Below the pieces are notes generated by a model, which was not told where the DNA came from, searched no databases, and worked only from the letters and a program-made list of their open reading frames with translations. DNA of 64,000 bases, from assembly GCF_014898815.1 (NCBI RefSeq), contig NW_026515416.1, positions 1,240,001 to 1,304,000 on the forward strand, written 5' to 3'. The translations under genes and the position numbers were made by a program. Origin of the DNA: Panonychus citri. Taxonomy: Eukaryota; Arthropoda; Arachnida; Trombidiformes; Tetranychidae. This document shows positions 59,501 through 64,000 of the stretch, in pieces; positions within the stretch are counted from its first letter, which is position 1; every line of letters begins with the position of its first letter.

Positions 59501-62500
59501 TTCTCCATCATCATCATCTTTGCTCTTCTCTCTCTCTCTTCATCATTTCCTCGTTCTTTTCATTCTGGTTGTTCATCACAATTTTCATCTCTTTTTCATT
59601 TCTTCCTCACTCTTATCCTGAGCTCTATCCTTCAATTTTACCTGAAAGAGAACCAGAAAAAAAAGTGATTCCAAATCGATTCTATCTGATTATCGGTGTT
59701 AATTGTTATCGTTACTCTTTAATTTACAAAACATTGTTAACTGTTAATTTCCATTAATTATCATGAAAGTATAACAATCAATCAGATACCAATTTGATTG
59801 CTTATTCATTTTTACTTTTCATTTGGTTTTCTTTTTATGGTGAACATTGTTACACCTTCAGCATCAGTTTCAATGCTTTTGGTAAGTTAACCAATCAATT
59901 TAATTATAATCCTTTTCGTTGAAACAATTAGATGAACCTAAATCACTAATTGTCAACCAATAATTGAATAGTTTAAACAACCTAAACGACCTTATCAAAA
60001 CCTTTGAACACCTTAAATCATCATCATCATCATCTTAAGTGATTAAATCATTTACTTTTGTAGGAGAAGATGAAGAAAAAAAAAATCAATAAAATCAATG
60101 TTAATCTTTAAGTAATTAGATTACAACAATTATCCCTTTAGTAATTGATGATGATTGATAAAAGTTTTTCATACTCACACACACAATTTAAGTTGATTAA
60201 ATATGATTTAGATTATAATCATTTACCATTAAAATTATGATAGATTTGACTTTCTGATTATTTCCTTGCATGATTAAGTTAAATTGATTAGATGATGATG
60301 ATTAAAAAAAAGAGATTGAAAGATGATTGAAATAAAATTAACAATCAAAAAGTAATCAATTATCATTGTTGATCACATTAGTGGTGTTTCATATTCATTA
60401 AATTGTCATTATCATGATAAAATCTCCTTCAAATGAATGATATACTTTTTTTTTCATTCAAATTCCCATATTGTACCTTGAATGATGAAGATGAAGATGA
60501 CAACGACGACGATGATGATGATGATTATGATGATGATGATGAAGCTTAATCACAAATAATCAACATATTATTAAGCTACAATGTTAAAGATATAATAATA
60601 ATCAATAAAACTGCTATTGGGTGAAATAGAGTTGCTCAGATTACTCTGAACTGAACTGAACAATGATAATAGTGGATCCATTTTTGCTTTCTCTAAGCTT
60701 GATGGACTTACTATTTAATCATGATTACAAGGTTAGTTGTTGATCATCAATATTTGATGACAACAATTTACTAATTTACATTTAATGAACTTGCAATGAA
60801 CAGGTAACACATACTATGGACCAATTAGTTGATTGAAATGTAAATCATATCATGTACACCTTATTGATCATCATGATAATGTATCATTTTCTTTACCTTT
60901 AGAATACAATTAACTTGATGATCAATCACAATCGTAAAGTAATAATAATAATAATAATAATCTTAATACAGTTTAATTGTTTGCTTTTCCATTGATAATG
61001 ATTGTTGATTGTTCCTTGGAATAAATTATTCCATTGATTTCTGGTTACTTTTCTGGTGCCAATTTCTTTCCCTTTTTTTACTTTGTTATTACCTTGAAAT
61101 GTTAATCAATTGATTGACAATTTATTTAGAACTTTTCGAATTTTTTTTCATCTTTTTTTCTCTCTTTTTCGTTCTCTCAGAACATTCTGAGAATATCTGA
61201 TTTTCTATTCCCTAATAACTCATGAGACTTTTTTTCCCTTTGATTGTTTCTCTCTCCCTTTTTATCGTCAACAAATTGGACGAAATCAATGATTGACATT
61301 GATTTCTTTTCATAATTTACTTTAATTCTGATTGTGATTCAAGATGAGAAACAAATAAACACCAAAGCGAAAGGAATAGTATTCAAAGTAACAGAAACAT
61401 CGTTCGTATATTAGATAATTTGGTTAACCAGAATCTGTTCTTTGTTCCCTGATAATCATCATGATAGCAATGAACAATTGTCTAATCATCATCATGTCAA
61501 CACATGAATATATTCTCGAACATTGGAACAGACTCAGAGACAAAAACTCTAATCATTTCTTCAATGTTTCCATGAGATTTTCTGCTTTTCTCAAATGGAA
61601 ATCACCATGATATCCATTAATATAGAGATCGAGATGGAAACAAAAAATAACAATAATAAAGGAGAAAAGAGAGAAAAAGTTCTTAATAATTTCATCTTGG
61701 AACAGAAAATCGACCTTGTAATTAGATAATCGAATTAAAGTTCTAAGTATATATATTTCTTTCTTTCTCCCTAATCAATAAACTTTCACTTTCCATCATC
61801 TAATTATAATCATGATAATCATCTGATAATTATCATGGATTCATGTTGATTGAGTGTTAAAGTTATTGTAGGAAAACTTTTTCCCCTTCTTTAGTTTTAA
61901 TTATCAGTTAATTGTCTTCCAATGGTTTAACACGCAAGAATTGATAGAAAAGTGAATAATTAAAATTAGATTATTGATGATTAAGTTTCATTCTCTTGAT
62001 TAATTCTGAGACATATATTATCATGATAAGAAAATATCGAGCTGATGAGAGGAAAGAAAACCAAAAAGTTCGTTCTGATAGTTGAACGATTATAATTTAA
62101 ATGGATAATTTTTAATAATACTAATTGTTTGTCGTCACTTGATGATTAAACCAATTACTGTAAACCTATTTCTAATCTGTATCCATGTAAATTGTTCATT
62201 TACTTCAATTCTGCTGACACCGTTCTGGGTGAAATTGAAAGCTAGATTTATCCACGATTCTCAATATCAACTGTTGGGTTTATATACCAACTGAATGAGG
62301 AAATAAAAAAGATTCAGCTTATCTCAGCTAAAATTATCTCTTCTAACTGATTTATCATGGTAGACATAATGATGATGATGATTATCATCATCATGAGTCT
62401 GATCAATGTTACATTTATCATATGTGTGTGTCTCTGAGCAAATATAACTCAAGAATCCATTTCTATCATGTCCATATCGTTACCATGTTGACTTTGTATC

Positions 62501-64000
62501 TTCAAGTATTATTATTGGGATACTTCAGGTTGAAGATAAAAAATAAGCTTGAAAAGTATCGTTCTTCTTGTATTTTTCATTGCAAGATGAAGGATTAGCA
62601 TCCTCATCATCCAATCGATAACTGAACAGTTGAGAAAACGATTTGGGAAAAAAAAGCAAGATAAAGATACGAAGGAGTAAAAAGAGTGAGCCTGAAGAGA
62701 GATGTTGATGTTGATGATGATGATGGAGGTGATAAAGATGATAACGTCAGAACTGTTCATCCTCATCATTCCCAATTCTATGTGAGAGATAACATGTGAA
62801 TTGGAAAAATAAAACTCAAATAAAAAGCTAGAAATGGAAAAGACAATCAGGAACTTTGCAACTTTTTCCTTCCTTCAGTTGATAATATTTCTTATTCCAA
62901 TTGGAAATACAATAGAAAATATATTTTCCTCCATTTCTATTTCATCTAAATCGCGAAAAATACTTACGATTATAACTTTTTATCTCAACCATTTTGTCCA
63001 CCATTGAAATCACGGCGATGGAAAATCATCACCATGAGTCTCATCATTAACTCAAACCAATGAATTGCCCAAAATATTATAAACATTATCATGATTATTG
63101 AACAATCTAGAGTAATGGTTGACAGTTATTCTCATGGGATCAATGGATATACTCATGAAATATTTGCTTTTAGTGGAAGAAAAAAAATAAGGTTAAGTAT
63201 CAGAATTATCTTAATCATTATCATGATTATCATCATCAACCATTCATTTTCATGATGATGATATAATCTTTCATGATGGCGATTCTTTTATCAACAATTT
63301 CGAGAAAGAATTTTTTTTTCTTTCTTCTTCTCTATTTCTTATATGTATGTAATCAGCTTTGTTCATTAATTCATCGTCAGCTGAATAGAGACATTCTATC
63401 AACACGATTACTTAATTAACTTACCATTATTAACTCAGTCATCATGATTGAGTTGATGACCATTGAATGACCATCTTCATCTTGTTTCCGTTTCTGCTGA
63501 CAATCAATTGATTTAACAGCTATTACATATGATATTATGTTTCAAGGTTACAATCTAATCTTATATATTATTAGCTAATGAGTCTATTGAGGTTCATCAA
63601 CATTGATTATAATCAGTTGATCAACTCAATTGATTGTTTGGGTTACCCTGCTAATTTCAAACACAATCAGAGGTAAATTATTATTACTTTTAGGTTGATT
63701 GTTGAGCTTACAATTAACGATGTCTTTGTTATCATTTACATTTTGTCTGAATGTCAAAGTGATTCTGGTTAGTTGAATTTATTATCGTTCCCCTGGTTTT
63801 CTGGTTTTCTGGTGAAAATTTCATTCTAACCAGAAAATTGATTTTTCTTTCACTCCATTTCAGTTGATTCATTGATGATGATGATGATGGAGGAAAACAG
63901 ATATAAATTCATTACATGATGTAAACAGTTTCATGATATGAAAAAAAGAGTCTATGTTAACACAATCGATAAACTTTTCGTACGATTTCAATTTAAATTA
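56598..64000. other. Downstream non-coding stretch
   Basis: It begins with the MGAT4 3' region. No other gene is supported. The open frames here (for example 59110-59391 and 59425-59757) are low-complexity translations of microsatellites. Notable items are TTGGCGCCATCTATTG at 58225-58240, a GA run near 59301-59328, and a GAT/GAC tract at 60484-60543. From 57 to 59 kb the DNA is dominated by AATTAA/CAATT words. From 59 kb onward CATGAT words return. Confidence 0.55.
60484..60543 (+). repeat. (GAT)n-rich microsatellite
   Basis: A GAT/GAC/GAA trinucleotide tract with interruptions. Confidence 0.8.

Overview
This is AT-rich eukaryotic DNA with spliced genes, short GT-AG introns next to one intron of about 25 kb, many CT/GA and CAT/ATG microsatellites, and several transposon relics. 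The gene content suggests an arthropod: a tachykinin/natalisin-type receptor, intron-poor degenerin/ENaC-type channels, and large secreted LolA-like/PAN-like proteins. An acariform mite, perhaps trombidiform, fits best, but this is inferred from gene style and not proven.

Layout. 1-3974 is non-coding. 3975-6305 is a small LTR retrotransposon with only a Gag-like reading frame. 6306-12092 is non-coding and is probably partly intron of the receptor whose first coding exon lies at 12093-12659 (minus). 14208-15926 holds a repeat-flanked patch of decayed coding DNA with an LTR-like insertion. 16257-17563 (plus, one frameshift) and 17883-19187 (minus, intact) are two tail-to-tail DEG/ENaC-like channel genes. 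21201-22571 is a TMEM115-like Golgi protein. 23946-24995 is a 1.05-kb foldback element with TAA flanks. 25601-26796 (minus) is a UVRAG-like autophagy protein without its C2 domain.

From 29683 to 56597 (plus) runs an MGAT4-type N-acetylglucosaminyltransferase gene. I reconstruct three coding exons: 29683-30336, 55152-56444 and 56571-56597 (657 aa). The intron between the first two is 24,815 bp. Nested inside it on the minus strand are two tandem paralogues (39417-42676 and 34995-38135). Each has four coding exons with matching phases. They encode a signal peptide, a large LolA-like ectodomain, four PAN/Apple-like cysteine repeats and a C-terminal membrane segment. The intron also carries an 832-bp TA-flanked foldback element (49619-50450). 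Nothing coding is convincing after 56597.

Functional links are loose. MGAT4 and TMEM115 both act in the Golgi, and UVRAG acts in endosome/autophagosome traffic. There is no operon-like organisation. Three reading frames (retroelement Gag, plus-strand channel, downstream LolA-like gene) break with the same sign, each as if one base were missing. The two LTRs also differ mostly by small gaps. Residual assembly deletions are therefore a serious alternative to true pseudogenes.
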